A stretch of DNA of 64,000 nt from Halorubrum californiense DSM 19288 (GCF_000336875.1 NZ_AOJK01000059.1:20608-84607), one strand, 5' to 3'; counted from the first letter of the stretch, positions 34,181 to 43,760 are shown. Numbers and translations: made by a program. Notes: generated by a model not told the origin, from the letters alone.

Positions 34181-34936
34181 ATGGAGCTGTTCGCGGTCCC
34201 GGACCTCCCGGAGATCAGGGAGGGAGACGACCTCGCCGGCATGATCGACGAGCGCGTCGACCTCCGCGCGGACGACGTGATCGTCGTCGCGAGTACGGTC
34301 GTCTCGAAGGCGGAGGGGCGCGTCTTCGACCTCGACGACTTCCCGGCGAGCGAGCGCGCGGAGGCGGTCGCCGACCGGCTCGCGGAGATCGCGGGCGAAG
34401 AGAAGGACCCGCGCTTCGCGCAGGCCGTCATCGAGGAGTCGACGGAGCTCCTGATGGAGGCGCCGTTCCTACTCACCGCGACGCGCTTCGGACACATCGG
34501 CGTGAACGCCGGCATCGACCGCTCGAACGTCCCCGACGGCGACCTGCTGCTGCTCCCGGAGCGCCCCTCCGAGAGCGCCGAACGGATCCGCGACGGCGTC
34601 GCGGCCGACCGCGTCGTCGTCAGCGACACCTGCGGGCGCCCGTTCCGCCACGGCCAGCGCGGGGTCGCGATCGGCTGGGCCGGGATGCCCGCCAGCCGCG
34701 ACTGGCGCGGCGAGCGCGACCGCGACGGCCGCGAGATGGGCGTCACCGTCCAGAACGTGATCGACGAGCTCGCCGCCGCCGCCAACCTCGTCGCCGGCGA
34801 GGGCGACGGGGGCACCCCGGTCGTCGTCGTCCGCGACTGGGCGTTCGGCGACCACGACGGCTCGGACAACCACTTCCGCGAGGTCGAGGGCGACTTCGTC
34901 CGGCAGGCCCTGCGGGAGTGGACCTTTCAGGAGTAA
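34181..34936 (+). CDS. cofE: Coenzyme F420-0:L-glutamate ligase
   Basis: A 251-residue enzyme that adds gamma-linked glutamates to F420-0 using GTP. The start is MELFAVPDLPEIREGDDLAGMI, then VIVVASTVVSKAEGR, and the substrate region FGHIGVNAGIDRSNVPDGDLLLLP. VSDTCGRPFRHGQRGVAIGWAGM follows. ATG 34181 is preferred over an upstream start. It is followed by mer after two bases, linking F420 synthesis to an F420-using enzyme. Confidence 0.93.
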   Translation: MELFAVPDLPEIREGDDLAGMIDERVDLRADDVIVVASTVVSKAEGRVFDLDDFPASERAEAVADRLAEIAGEEKDPRFAQAVIEESTELLMEAPFLLTATRFGHIGVNAGIDRSNVPDGDLLLLPERPSESAERIRDGVAADRVVVSDTCGRPFRHGQRGVAIGWAGMPASRDWRGERDRDGREMGVTVQNVIDELAAAANLVAGEGDGGTPVVVVRDWAFGDHDGSDNHFREVEGDFVRQALREWTFQE

Positions 34937-34938
34937 CC

Positions 34939-35922
34939 ATGCTCGGAATCGAACTCACCCCCGAACACGAGTTGTCCCGCCTCGTCGACCTCGGCGTCCG
35001 CGCCGAGGACGCCGGCTACGACGCCGTCTACTCGACGTGTCACTACAACAACCGCGACCCGTGGGCGTTCCTCTCGCGGCTCGCGACCGCCACCGATTCG
35101 GTCCGGCTCGGCCCGGGAGTCGCCAACCCCTACGAGACCCACCCGGTGACGCTCGCCTCGAAGGTCGCCACGCTCGACGAGCTGTCTGGGGGCCGCGCCG
35201 TCTTCGGACTCGGCCCGGGCGACCCCTCGACGCTGGCGAATCTCGGGCTCGAAGACGAGCGCGGGCTCCGCCCCGTGCTGGAGGCGTTCAAGACCGCCCA
35301 GAAGCTGTGGGCCGGCGAGCGCGTCGACCACGAGGGCGCCTTCGACGCGACGGACGCGGGGCTCAACTACGAGCCCCCACAGGGCGCGTCGATCCCGGTC
35401 CACGTCGGCGGCGAGGGACCGCACATGTGCCGGATGGCCGCGAAGCACGCGGACGGCCTCCTGTACAACGGCTCGCATCCGAAGGACCTCGCGTGGGCCC
35501 GCGAACAGGTCGACGACGGCCTCGGCGACAGGCCCGATCACCGCGGCGAGTTCGACCTCATCGCGTACGCCGCGGTGTCGGTCGCCGAGGACGAGGCCGC
35601 CGCCCGCGAGGCCGCCCGCCCGCCGGTCGCGTTCATCGCCGCCGGCGCGGCGCCGCCCGTCCTGAAGCGCCACGGGATCGACCCGGACGCGGCGGCGGAA
35701 ATCGGCGAGCGCGTCTCGGCCGGCGAGTTCTCCGCCGCCTTCGAGCGCGTGACCCCGAAGATGATCGACGCGTTCTGTATGGCGGGCACCCCCGAGACCG
35801 TCCACGAGCGCGCCGCCGCCGTCGCCGACCACGCCGACGGCCTCGTCGTCGGGTCGCCGCTCGGCCCGGACCTTGAGACCGCCGTCGACCTCGCGGCCGA
35901 GGCGGTCGGCGGCGCCTTCTGA
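34939..35922 (+). CDS. mer: 5,10-Methylenetetrahydromethanopterin reductase (F420-dependent)
   Basis: A 327-residue luciferase-like flavin/F420 oxidoreductase that reduces methylene-H4MPT or a folate analogue with F420H2 in archaea. MLGIELTPEHELSRLVDLGVRAEDAGYDAV opens the TIM barrel, followed by LGPGVANPYETHPVTLASKVATLDELSGGRAVFGLGPGDPST, which carries the conserved loop. VHVGGEGPHMCRMAAKHADGLLYNGS follows. In haloarchaea the physiological role is thought to be C1 metabolism. The start, two bases after the cofE stop, is clear. Confidence 0.88.
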   Translation: MLGIELTPEHELSRLVDLGVRAEDAGYDAVYSTCHYNNRDPWAFLSRLATATDSVRLGPGVANPYETHPVTLASKVATLDELSGGRAVFGLGPGDPSTLANLGLEDERGLRPVLEAFKTAQKLWAGERVDHEGAFDATDAGLNYEPPQGASIPVHVGGEGPHMCRMAAKHADGLLYNGSHPKDLAWAREQVDDGLGDRPDHRGEFDLIAYAAVSVAEDEAAAREAARPPVAFIAAGAAPPVLKRHGIDPDAAAEIGERVSAGEFSAAFERVTPKMIDAFCMAGTPETVHERAAAVADHADGLVVGSPLGPDLETAVDLAAEAVGGAF

Positions 35923-36048
35923 GACGCGCCCGGCGGCGCCGCCTCGACCATTCGGGCGTCGGAGCGGATTTTCACGCTCCGGGAACCGAGAATCGATCGT
36001 GATAGCGGCGACCGGGGTTTCATAACCCGCTCCGGTCGAGAGCCGAAC

Positions 36049-37800
36049 ATGTCCACGACACGACATCGCCGCCCGGGGATTCGCGGGCGGTACGAGGCTC
36101 TCCTGTGGCAGACGATGGACGCGCTCGGCGTCACGGAGTCGATAGAGCGCAAGGTCGTCGCGGCGGTCGGCATCCAGTTCCTCGTCACCGTCGGCATCTT
36201 CCTCACGCAGTTCGTCCTCTCCGGGACCGCCGCGTACGTCGTCTCCGGCGCCCTGTTCCTCGGCGCGGTCGTCGCCATCTACAACACGCTGCTCATCGTC
36301 CGACACGACTTCGTCGCCCCGATCCGGGCCTTGGAGCGTGAGGCGGAGGCGATCGCGGCGGGGGAGATCGAGCGAACGAGCGACGTCGACGCCGCCGGTC
36401 CGTCGGACGGCGACGCCGCGGACGCGCTCGACCCGACACAGCCCGACGAGGTGGGCAGCCTCGTCGGCGCGTTCGGCGAGGTCCGCGGCTACCTCACCAC
36501 CGTCTCGGCGCAGGCGGAGGCGCTCGCGGCACAGGAGTTCGACGACCCGGCGCTCGACGAGGACGTCCCCGGCTCCTTCGGCCAGTCCCTCGACGAGATG
36601 GCCGAGAACCTCGCCGCCTACACCGCCGAGCTGGAGGCGCTCGTCGACGCCTTCGGCGACGCCGCGGAGCGCGCGCAGGACGGCGACCTGACCGCGACCA
36701 TCGACGCGGAGGCGCTGGCGACCGACGAGGAGCGGTACGCCGAACTCGTCGACAACTACAACCGACTCGTCGCGACCCTCGGGGAGACGCTCGGCGACGT
36801 CGGCGCGTTCACCGCGGACGTGGCCGGCACCGCGGACGACGTGCGCGCGAGCATGGACGAGGTCGACGACGCGAGCGGCGAGGTCGCCCGCTCGGTCCAA
36901 GAGATATCCGACGGCGCGGCCGAACAGACCGACGAGCTGGAGGCGATCGCCGGCGAGATGAACACGCTGTCCGCGACGGTCGAAGAGATCGCGGCGAGCG
37001 CCGACGACGCCGCCGAGACCGCTCGCGACGCGGCCGAACGCGGTCGATCCGGCCGTGAGGAGGCGGCCGAGGCGATCGCGGAGCTGGAGACGCTCGAAAC
37101 CCGGATCGGCGAGACGGCGGACGCGGTCACCGACCTCGCGGAGCGGGTGGGCGAGATCGACGAGATCGCGGCCGTGATCGACGAGATCGCCGAAGAGACC
37201 AACCTGCTCGCCCTGAACGCCTCCATCGAGGCGGCGCGCGCCGACGGCTCCGGCGACGGGTTCGCGGTCGTCGCGGACGAGGTGAAGTCGCTCGCGGAGG
37301 AGACCCGCGAGTCGGCTGCGGAGATCTCCGGCCGCATCGAGGCGGTCCAGGAGGCGTCGGCGGAGACCGCGGCCGACGCGGAGCAGATGGAGACGCAGGT
37401 CGCGGAGGGCGTCGGGACCATCGAGTCGACGCTGCGGGAGTTCGAGGGGGTCGTCGAGGACGTGACGACGGTCGACGAGACCGTTCAAGAGATCAGCGAC
37501 GCGACCGACGACCAGGCGCGCACGACGCAGGAGGTCGTCGACATGGTCGACGGTGTCGCGTCCGTGAGCGGACAGACCGCGACTGAGGCCGAGACCGTCG
37601 CGGCGGCGGCCGAGGAGCAGACCGCGACCGTCTCCGAGGTGACGGGGCAGGTCCACACCCTCTCGGACCAGTCCGACGAGCTACTGGCGCGGCTGAACGA
37701 GTTCGAAGTGCCGGAAGGTGACGGCGGGAGCGCGAACGCGGTCGGGGGTCTGGAGAGCGGGCTCGGTGCGCGGTCGGCGACCGGCGCAGACGACGATTGA
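36049..37800 (+). CDS. Methyl-accepting chemotaxis transducer without an outside sensor domain
   Basis: A 583-residue transducer. Two membrane segments (about residues 37-60 and 63-85) are joined by a very short loop, so no periplasmic-type sensor is present. HAMP-like linkers follow at 87-150 and about 195-240. The signalling hairpin tip reads [22 protein letters not shown] and [16 protein letters not shown]. It should pair with CheA/CheW and receive methylation at Glu/Gln pairs. The signal is likely sensed in the membrane or through a partner. Confidence 0.9.
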   Translation: MSTTRHRRPGIRGRYEALLWQTMDALGVTESIERKVVAAVGIQFLVTVGIFLTQFVLSGTAAYVVSGALFLGAVVAIYNTLLIVRHDFVAPIRALEREAEAIAAGEIERTSDVDAAGPSDGDAADALDPTQPDEVGSLVGAFGEVRGYLTTVSAQAEALAAQEFDDPALDEDVPGSFGQSLDEMAENLAAYTAELEALVDAFGDAAERAQDGDLTATIDAEALATDEERYAELVDNYNRLVATLGETLGDVGAFTADVAGTADDVRASMDEVDDASGEVARSVQEISDGAAEQTDELEAIAGEMNTLSATVEEIAASADDAAETARDAAERGRSGREEAAEAIAELETLETRIGETADAVTDLAERVGEIDEIAAVIDEIAEETNLLALNASIEAARADGSGDGFAVVADEVKSLAEETRESAAEISGRIEAVQEASAETAADAEQMETQVAEGVGTIESTLREFEGVVEDVTTVDETVQEISDATDDQARTTQEVVDMVDGVASVSGQTATEAETVAAAAEEQTATVSEVTGQVHTLSDQSDELLARLNEFEVPEGDGGSANAVGGLESGLGARSATGADDD

Positions 37801-37835
37801 GCGGCTCGCCGACCGATCCGTCCGGGTCTCGTCGT

Positions 37836-38075
37836 CTATTCGGAACGGCCGCGGCCGCCGAGCGCCGGGAGGTTGACGCCGATTTCGTTGAGCAGCGCGC
37901 CGACCGCCGCGTAGCCCAACACGGCCACGGCACCGACGAGCAGCACCTGTCCGGTGACGACGAGTAGCGCCGACAGCGGGTCGCCCGCGCCGAGTATCAG
38001 GTCGTTCAGGAAGATGTCGACGAACCGGCCGACGTCGCCGACCAGCCGCGAGACGAAGTCGATGAGTGCGATCAT
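37836..38075 (-). CDS. Small membrane protein
   Basis: A 79-residue protein starting MIALIDFVSRLVGDVGRFVDIF with one amphipathic segment and one or two membrane segments (LLVGAVAVLGYAAVGALL). A short charged tail follows. It is convergent with the transducer, 35 bases apart. No family is recognised. Confidence 0.6.
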   Translation of the reverse strand: MIALIDFVSRLVGDVGRFVDIFLNDLILGAGDPLSALLVVTGQVLLVGAVAVLGYAAVGALLNEIGVNLPALGGRGRSE

Positions 38076-38162
38076 GGGCCACGGTTGGGCCGGGGGGTAC
38101 TTGGGTGTTGAGTTCGCGGCGGCGATTCGCCTCGTCCGGTCGCGTCACGAACGGCGCGAGGG

Positions 38163-38609
38163 CTACGTTTCCGCTGTCGCCGGCTCCGGCGACGAAGCCG
38201 CCTCGTCGTCAGCGCGCGCGTACCGCAGCGCCCAGCCGATCAGGACGCCCTGAAACGGCAGCCGGATCAGCGCCGCGAGCCGCGCCGGGCCGACGAGCCG
38301 GTCCGGGACGAGGTCGTTCAGCGTGTCGCTCCGGGCGAGATGGACGTTCGCCGGGAACACCGCGACGAGGAGGGCGGCGATCCCCCACGCGGACGGGCGT
38401 CGCGTCCGGGGTATCGCGACCCCGATCCCGAGGAGGATCTCGGCGATCCCCGAGAGGTACACGAGCGCGACCGGCCGGGGGAACGAGGGCGGGATCGCCT
38501 CGGCGAACCGTTCCGGGATCAGGAAGTGGGCGATGCCGGCGACGACGTACGTCGCACCCATCACCGGGGCGAGCGAGCGGCCGGACTCCGTGTCGTCTGC
38601 GTCGGTCAT
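38163..38609 (-). CDS. DoxX-family membrane protein
   Basis: A 148-residue membrane protein with four segments. LVYLSGIAEILLGIGVAIPRTRR is the DoxX signature. The family is often linked to thiosulfate:quinone oxidoreductase or redox processes, without a firm role here. ATG 38609 is preferred over an upstream GTG-like frame start. It is divergent from the site-2 protease (about 140 bases). Confidence 0.78.
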   Translation of the reverse strand: MTDADDTESGRSLAPVMGATYVVAGIAHFLIPERFAEAIPPSFPRPVALVYLSGIAEILLGIGVAIPRTRRPSAWGIAALLVAVFPANVHLARSDTLNDLVPDRLVGPARLAALIRLPFQGVLIGWALRYARADDEAASSPEPATAET

Positions 38610-38750
38610 ACCTCGCCACACGAGCGGGAGGCGTATCAGTCCTCGGCGGCGCGGGGCTCGCGGCGGACCGACCGACTCGCGCGGCGCGTCGGGACCCGAG
38701 AGTTCCGGGAACCGAACCCCTTACGAACGGCCGAGCCCAACGTCGTCGTA

Positions 38751-40652
38751 ATGAACACGTTGTTCTGGGTACTCACCGGGATCCTCGCGTACGCCGCGGT
38801 CGCGATGTGGCTGCGGAACGAGGGGGTCCTCCCGGACGCGTTCAGGGTCTCCGGACCGGTGTTGACCCTCCGGACGCTCCGCGGGCGCGCCTTCCTCGGC
38901 CGGCTCGCGGCGCCGAAGCGGTTCTGGCGCGCGGTCGCCAACCTCGGGCTCGGGGGGGCGTTGGTGGCGATGGTGGCGTCGTTCGCGCTGATCCTCTCGT
39001 CGGCGATGTCGGCGTTCACGAACGCGCAGCCCTCCGCGATCCAGCAGCCGCAGAACTTCCTCATCATCCCCGGCGTCAACGATTTCCTCCCGCTGTCGGT
39101 CGCCCCCGAGATCATCGCCGGCCTCGCCGGCGCGATGGTGGTCCACGAGGGCGCCCACGGCCTGCTCTGCCGGGTCGAGGACATCGACATCGACTCGATG
39201 GGACTCGTCTTCTTCGCGCTGCTCCCGGTCGGCGCGTTCGTCGAACCGGACGAAGAGGCGACCCAAGAGGCCTCCCGCGGCGCCCGCGCCCGGATGTTCG
39301 CGGCCGGCGTCACCGCGAACACGGTGCTGACGATCGTCGTCTTCGCGCTCCTCTTCGGTCCCGTCGTCGGCGCCATCTCGCCGGCGGCCGGCTACGCGGT
39401 CGGCGAGGTGAACCCCGGCTCCCCGGCGGCCGCGGCCGACCTCTCGCAGGGCGACCGCGTCGTCGAGGTGGGGGGGACGCCGATCGAGACGAGCGGCGAG
39501 TTCGAGGCCGCGATCGCTGACGCCGGCGACTCCGTCGCGCTCACCGTCGACGACGGCGAGACGCGGGAGACGGTGACGGTCGACCGCGAGCTACAGGTGG
39601 TCGGCTCCGCCGGCGGCAACCCCCTCGGGGTGATGATCGAGGGGAAGCCCGTGACGATCGCGGCCGTGAACGGCGAGTCGGTCGCGACCGAGTCCGGCTT
39701 CTTCGACGCGGTCGGCGGCGACGAGCGCGCGACGCTGACGGTGACGGGCAACGCCACCGTCCTCGATCAGGTCCGCGATGCGCCCGGCGCGGAGAACGCC
39801 TCGGGCGTCGGGGCCGCGGACGGCGAGGGGGCCGTCACCGTCCCCGACGTGCCGGTCGGCGCCTACGTCGTCGGCGTTCAGGAGGACGGGCCCATCCACG
39901 ACGCGGGCGCGGCCCTCGGCGAGCCGCTGACGATCGTCTCCGTGGACGGCGAGCGCGTCGTCGACAACGCTGCGCTCTCGGCCGTCCTCGGCGAGCGAGA
40001 GCCGGGCGAGACCGTCCCGGTCACCGTGTTCGACGCCGACGGCGAGCGCGACACCTACGACGTGGAGCTCGACCCGCACCCGACCCGCGGCGGCGGGTTC
40101 ATCGGCGTCAGCGTCTTCCCCGGCACGAGCGGGCTCGCGCTCGACGACGTGGGCGTCACGGAGTACCCGGCGGGCGCGTACCTCACGCTGCTCGGGGGCG
40201 ACGGCGGCGAGGGGACGAGCGACGGGCTCCCACTCGGGGAGATCACGGACTCGCCGCTCGGCCTCGTGTTCGTCGCGCTCATCCTCCCGCTCGGCAGCCT
40301 GTTCGGGCTCCCGTTCAACTTCGCGGGCTTCACCGGCGACCTGACCAACTTCTTCGTCGTCGAGGGGCCGCTCGCGGCGCTCGGCGGCGGCGTCTTCCTG
40401 CTCGCGAACCTCCTCTTCTGGTCGGGGTGGATCAACATCCAGCTGGCGCTGTTCAACTGCCTGCCCGCGTTCCCGCTCGACGGCGGCCGCATCCTCCGGA
40501 TGGTCGCCGAGGCGGTGATCAGTCGGGTCCCGATCAGCGACCGGCACGCCGCCGTGCGGACGATCACCGTGTCGTCCGGGTTCGTGATGCTGACCGGATT
40601 GATCGCGATGATCTTCGGCAACCAGATCCTCACCGCCCTCGGACTGATCTGA
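38751..40652 (+). CDS. Site-2 protease (M50 family) with PDZ domains
   Basis: A 633-residue intramembrane metalloprotease. HEGAH at about residue 132 gives the zinc ligands and Glu. LDGGR at about 577 supplies the third ligand. Two PDZ-like regions (about 215-290 and 370-450, for example VNPGSPAAAADLSQGDRVVEV) lie between. Such proteases release membrane-bound regulators. The long hydrophilic insert and late LDGGR are normal for haloarchaeal members. The start is at the MNTLFWVLTGILAY membrane segment. It ends at the 5' edge of repeat copy A. Confidence 0.9.
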   Translation: MNTLFWVLTGILAYAAVAMWLRNEGVLPDAFRVSGPVLTLRTLRGRAFLGRLAAPKRFWRAVANLGLGGALVAMVASFALILSSAMSAFTNAQPSAIQQPQNFLIIPGVNDFLPLSVAPEIIAGLAGAMVVHEGAHGLLCRVEDIDIDSMGLVFFALLPVGAFVEPDEEATQEASRGARARMFAAGVTANTVLTIVVFALLFGPVVGAISPAAGYAVGEVNPGSPAAAADLSQGDRVVEVGGTPIETSGEFEAAIADAGDSVALTVDDGETRETVTVDRELQVVGSAGGNPLGVMIEGKPVTIAAVNGESVATESGFFDAVGGDERATLTVTGNATVLDQVRDAPGAENASGVGAADGEGAVTVPDVPVGAYVVGVQEDGPIHDAGAALGEPLTIVSVDGERVVDNAALSAVLGEREPGETVPVTVFDADGERDTYDVELDPHPTRGGGFIGVSVFPGTSGLALDDVGVTEYPAGAYLTLLGGDGGEGTSDGLPLGEITDSPLGLVFVALILPLGSLFGLPFNFAGFTGDLTNFFVVEGPLAALGGGVFLLANLLFWSGWINIQLALFNCLPAFPLDGGRILRMVAEAVISRVPISDRHAAVRTITVSSGFVMLTGLIAMIFGNQILTALGLI

Positions 40653-40908
40653 GGCGGTGGCGCGTGCCGGTGAGCGCCCTTCGGGCGCGAACCGCACGCG
40701 CGAGGGAGTCGGCCGACCGCAGGGAGGCCGACGAGGTTGGGGAGGCGTGAGGCGCTGTGCGGTGCGGGCCGGGACTCAAAGGGGCAGCCGGGAGGCGGGC
40801 GCAGGCGACGCAAGCACCGCAGGAGCGAGTGAAACGAGCGACGAGGAGCGCAGCGAGCGTGCGCCCGCCTCCCGGCTGGGGCTTTGGAGGTGTCTACTGT
40901 CGGTCTGT
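40653..40908 (+). repeat. Dispersed structured element, copy A
   Basis: About 256 bases beginning at the last codons of the site-2 protease gene. Hairpin 1: GCGCGTG (40660-40666) with a bulged C and CGGT, GA, GCGCCC-ttc-GGGCGC, GA, ACCG, CACGCGC (to 40701). Stem 2 is GTCGGCC / GGCCGAC. The linker is GAGGTTGGGGAGGCGTG. The 18-bp stem AGCCGGGAGGCGGGCGCA (40786-40803) pairs perfectly with 40860-40877. It ends TGGGGCTTTGGAGGTGT. After it the DNA is AT-rich and unrelated. Confidence 0.9.
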
Positions 40909-41026
40909 AGTCTCCACGGAGTTCGGGATGTATCAGAATGGCTCTGCCGAAATCCTCAACTAATGATCTCCTGAAGATACTATGCTGAATACACCGAACG
41001 TATTTTGAGAGTATTCCCTATCTAAT

Positions 41027-41045
41027 ATTGGTTGAATCAACCAAT
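41027..41045. promoter_or_regulatory. Palindrome ahead of the TraB-like gene
   Basis: ATTGGTTGA and TCAACCAAT form a perfect inverted repeat with a one-base centre, about 55 bases before the likely ATG at 41101. AT-rich surroundings suggest an operator or promoter element. No regulator gene lies nearby. Confidence 0.35.
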
Positions 41046-41100
41046 TCTGTCATAACCTAGCACTATAGTCATGTGTCTGGATTGATTAACGACGTACCAG

Positions 41101-41785
41101 ATGGATATCTGGATTTCCTCGGGCACACGTTGGCAGTATCGCTGAACGTGAGAAACGAATTAGGGAGCAACTCGAAAATCCAGATATCATATTTGCTGAG
41201 GGTGTAGAAAAGTCAACTGAACGAAAGCAAATTCTATCTATTCTTAAAATCATTCCTGTCGCTCCACTACTCGCTGCTGCTGTTATTTTCCATATATACA
41301 TCTCAGTCGAAATACGCGGAATAATAAAATCGAAGGTAAGCGGTGGAGAGAGTGGGAGAGACGTTGAGATGGTTGAAGACCTAACCTCCCGCCACGATAT
41401 TGAGTGGTGCGAGATTGACAATGAACCACTCGGAGAGTATATTTATTCTCGTGTAATCTTCTGGGGAATAGTTAATTGGGCATCTCTATTTGGAATTACA
41501 ATTTTCATGTGGCCTTCTACACCGACTCTGTGGAACGCGATACAATACAGTGCTGTGTTGCTTTTAACAGGCTATATTCTTCTTATATCCCTGCTTGCGG
41601 TTGCTAACTATGCTCGTGAGGAAACAACGGCCGAAGTAATCGGCAGCTATAGCCGAAAATACGATCAGGCCGTCGTCGTCATAGGAGAAGCTCACCACCT
41701 TGGAGTAGGCAGAAGATTGACTGAAAAATCAGAACTCAATGTGATGAATCCGGAGCCGGTGAATCTGGACTTGGGGGTGCGATAA
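41101..41785 (+). pseudogene. TraB/PrgY-like membrane protein with a 5' frameshift
   Basis: A single frame from 41090 to 41785 lacks any early ATG/GTG/TTG. The upstream ATG at 41101 reads MDIWISSG in another frame and would join it after a one-base indel near 41125-41130. The joined protein would begin MDIWISSG... then HVGSIAEREKRIREQL, NPDIIFAEGVEKS, three membrane segments, and end with VVVIGEAHHLGVGRRL. The HVGS and GEAHHLGVG segments resemble TraB-type proteins. If the frameshift is real, only the ATG at 41369 (138 residues) could be used. The gene is AT-rich and lies next to repeat copy A. Confidence 0.6.
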
Positions 41786-41907
41786 TACTCTGGATTTTTG
41801 AGCAATACGAGCGGTTAAAACGTTAAGAAGACATAATTATGGTCGTTACTTAGGTGCTCTCACAGACCGAGGGAAACGGGTTTCCGCGGCGGGCGCGACG
41901 CCCCCGT

Positions 41908-43152
41908 ATGACCCACTCGCGGACGGTCGAACTCGAGGGACACCTCATCGACAGCGGGACGATGCAGCGCTGCTTCGGCGCGGTGATGGACCTCGGCGGT
42001 TCCTTCGACGTCGAGCAGTTCGATGTCGGGAAACACGAGACCGAGGAGTCGTACTGCCGGCTGACCGTCTCCGCCGACGACGCCGAGACGCTGCGGGACA
42101 TCCTCCACGAACTCCACCAGAACGGCGCGGTGCTGGAGAACCCCTCCGGGGTGGACCTCGTCGCAGCGCCCGCGGACAAGGTCGTGCCGCCGGACTTCTA
42201 CTCGACGACGAACCACCCGACCGAGGTGCTGTACGACGGCGAATGGATCGACGTCGAGCGGATCGAGATGGACTGCGCGCTGGTGGTGGAGCCGGAGGGC
42301 AACCAAGACGGCTCTCCGCGCGCCTACACGAAGACGCTCAACGCGGTCGAAGAGGGGGACCTGATCGCCACCGACCGGTCCGGGGTCCGGGTGAACCCGC
42401 CCGAGCGTCCGCGGAGCGGCGGCAGCGCGTTCGGCTTCATGCAGGGCGGCGTCTCCGCCGAGCGCCCCTCCGAGTCGACTATCCGCGAGGTCGCCAAGGA
42501 GCTGCGCGCGGTGAAAGAGGACGGCGGGAACGTGATGGTCGTCGCGGGCCCCGCGGTGATCCACTCGGGCGCCGGCGACGCGCTCGCGGACTTGGTCGCC
42601 GCTGGCTACGTCGACGCGCTCTCCGCGGGCAACGGGTTCGCCACCCACGACTTGGAGCGCTCGCTCTACGGCACCTCGCTCGGGATGAACGTCGAGACGC
42701 TCGAACACCCGCGGAAGGGCCACAAACACCACATCTGGACCATCTCGGAAATCATCCGGGCGGGCGGAATCGAGGCCGCCGTCGAGGAGGGGATCGTCAC
42801 GGAGGGCGTGATGTACGAGTGCGTCGAGAACGACGTCGACACCGTCATCGCGGGGTCGATCCGCGACGACGGCCCCCTCCCGGACACGATCACCGACGCG
42901 GTCGAGGCGCAGAACGCGATCCGCGAGCAGGCCCACGACGCCGACATCGTGATCATGCTCGCGACGCTGCTCCACTCCGTCGCCGTCGGCAACTGCCTCT
43001 CGTCGACGACGAAGACCGTCTGCGTCGACATCAACCCCGCGACGGTCACCCAACTGCTCGACCGCGGCTCGGCGCAGGCGATCGGCATGGTCACCGACAT
43101 CGGGACGTTCGTCCCGACGCTCGCGGAGTTCGTGCTGGAGGGCGACGCGTGA
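41908..43152 (+). CDS. Archaeal-type ornithine cyclodeaminase/LOR-SDH domain protein (TIGR00300)
   Basis: A 414-residue protein of the TIGR00300 group. MTHSRTVELEGHLIDSGTMQRCFGAVMDLGG opens the N-terminal domain. The C-terminal half has GNVMVVAGPAVIHSGAGDALADLV and LYGTSLGMNVETLEHPRKGHKHHIW, followed by TKTVCVDINPATVTQLLDRGS. Relatives in methanogens are reported as ornithine cyclodeaminase. I follow that with caution. The ATG at 41908 is chosen over the 18-codon upstream frame. Its stop overlaps the GNAT gene. Confidence 0.8.
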   Translation: MTHSRTVELEGHLIDSGTMQRCFGAVMDLGGSFDVEQFDVGKHETEESYCRLTVSADDAETLRDILHELHQNGAVLENPSGVDLVAAPADKVVPPDFYSTTNHPTEVLYDGEWIDVERIEMDCALVVEPEGNQDGSPRAYTKTLNAVEEGDLIATDRSGVRVNPPERPRSGGSAFGFMQGGVSAERPSESTIREVAKELRAVKEDGGNVMVVAGPAVIHSGAGDALADLVAAGYVDALSAGNGFATHDLERSLYGTSLGMNVETLEHPRKGHKHHIWTISEIIRAGGIEAAVEEGIVTEGVMYECVENDVDTVIAGSIRDDGPLPDTITDAVEAQNAIREQAHDADIVIMLATLLHSVAVGNCLSSTTKTVCVDINPATVTQLLDRGSAQAIGMVTDIGTFVPTLAEFVLEGDA

Positions 43153-43676
43153 GCGTCGAAATCCGCCCGTACGACCGTGATCGCGACGCAGACGGGCTGT
43201 ACGCGCTGAAGACCGCCTTCGAGCGCGGCCTCGGCGAGCACACCGGGGGCGACGAGAAGGCGGCCGCCTACGAGGGCAAACTCACCGACGCGTACCGCGA
43301 CCGCTGGCTCGACTGGGTCGACCGCTGCGTCGACGACGATCCGCGGTGCGTGACCGTCGCGGTCGAGGAGGGCGAAGAGAGGCCCATGACCGCCGACGCG
43401 GTGGTCGGCTACGTCTTCGTCCTCCCCGAGCGCATGGCGATGGTCTGGGACGCGGCGGTGTTGAACGAAATCTACGTCACCCCCGAGCATCGGGGAACAG
43501 GCCTCGCCGACGACCTGATCGACGCCGCCCTCTCGCTCGCGGCCGATCAGAGCCTCCCGCTCGACCGACTCGTCCTCGACGTCGACCCAGCGAACGAGCG
43601 CGCGAAGCAGTTTTACGACCGCCACGGCTTCGAGTCGTGGGGCGAGATGGTGGCGCGGCCGCTGGCGGAACGCTGA
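43149..43676 (+). CDS. GNAT acetyltransferase
   Basis: A 175-residue N-acetyltransferase, VSVEIRPYDRDRDADGLYALKTAFERG, with the acetyl-CoA loop VTPEHRGTGLADDLIDAAL (motif A R-G-x-G) and the motif B helix VDPANERAKQFYDRHGFESWGEM. The GTG start overlaps the previous stop, giving translational coupling with the TIGR00300 gene. The target is unknown. Confidence 0.88.
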   Translation: MSVEIRPYDRDRDADGLYALKTAFERGLGEHTGGDEKAAAYEGKLTDAYRDRWLDWVDRCVDDDPRCVTVAVEEGEERPMTADAVVGYVFVLPERMAMVWDAAVLNEIYVTPEHRGTGLADDLIDAALSLAADQSLPLDRLVLDVDPANERAKQFYDRHGFESWGEMVARPLAER

Positions 43677-43760
43677 GACCCCGAACCGACGCCGTCCCGA
43701 CTGCCGAATCCACGTTCCGACTCCCGAAGCTACAAGCGCGTCCGCCCGCTCTCGACGGCC

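Noticed and set aside
34927..37656. 909-codon open frame antisense to mer and the transducer
   Set aside because: It is Arg/Val/Asp-rich and opposite to two clear genes. Such long shadows are normal at this GC content.
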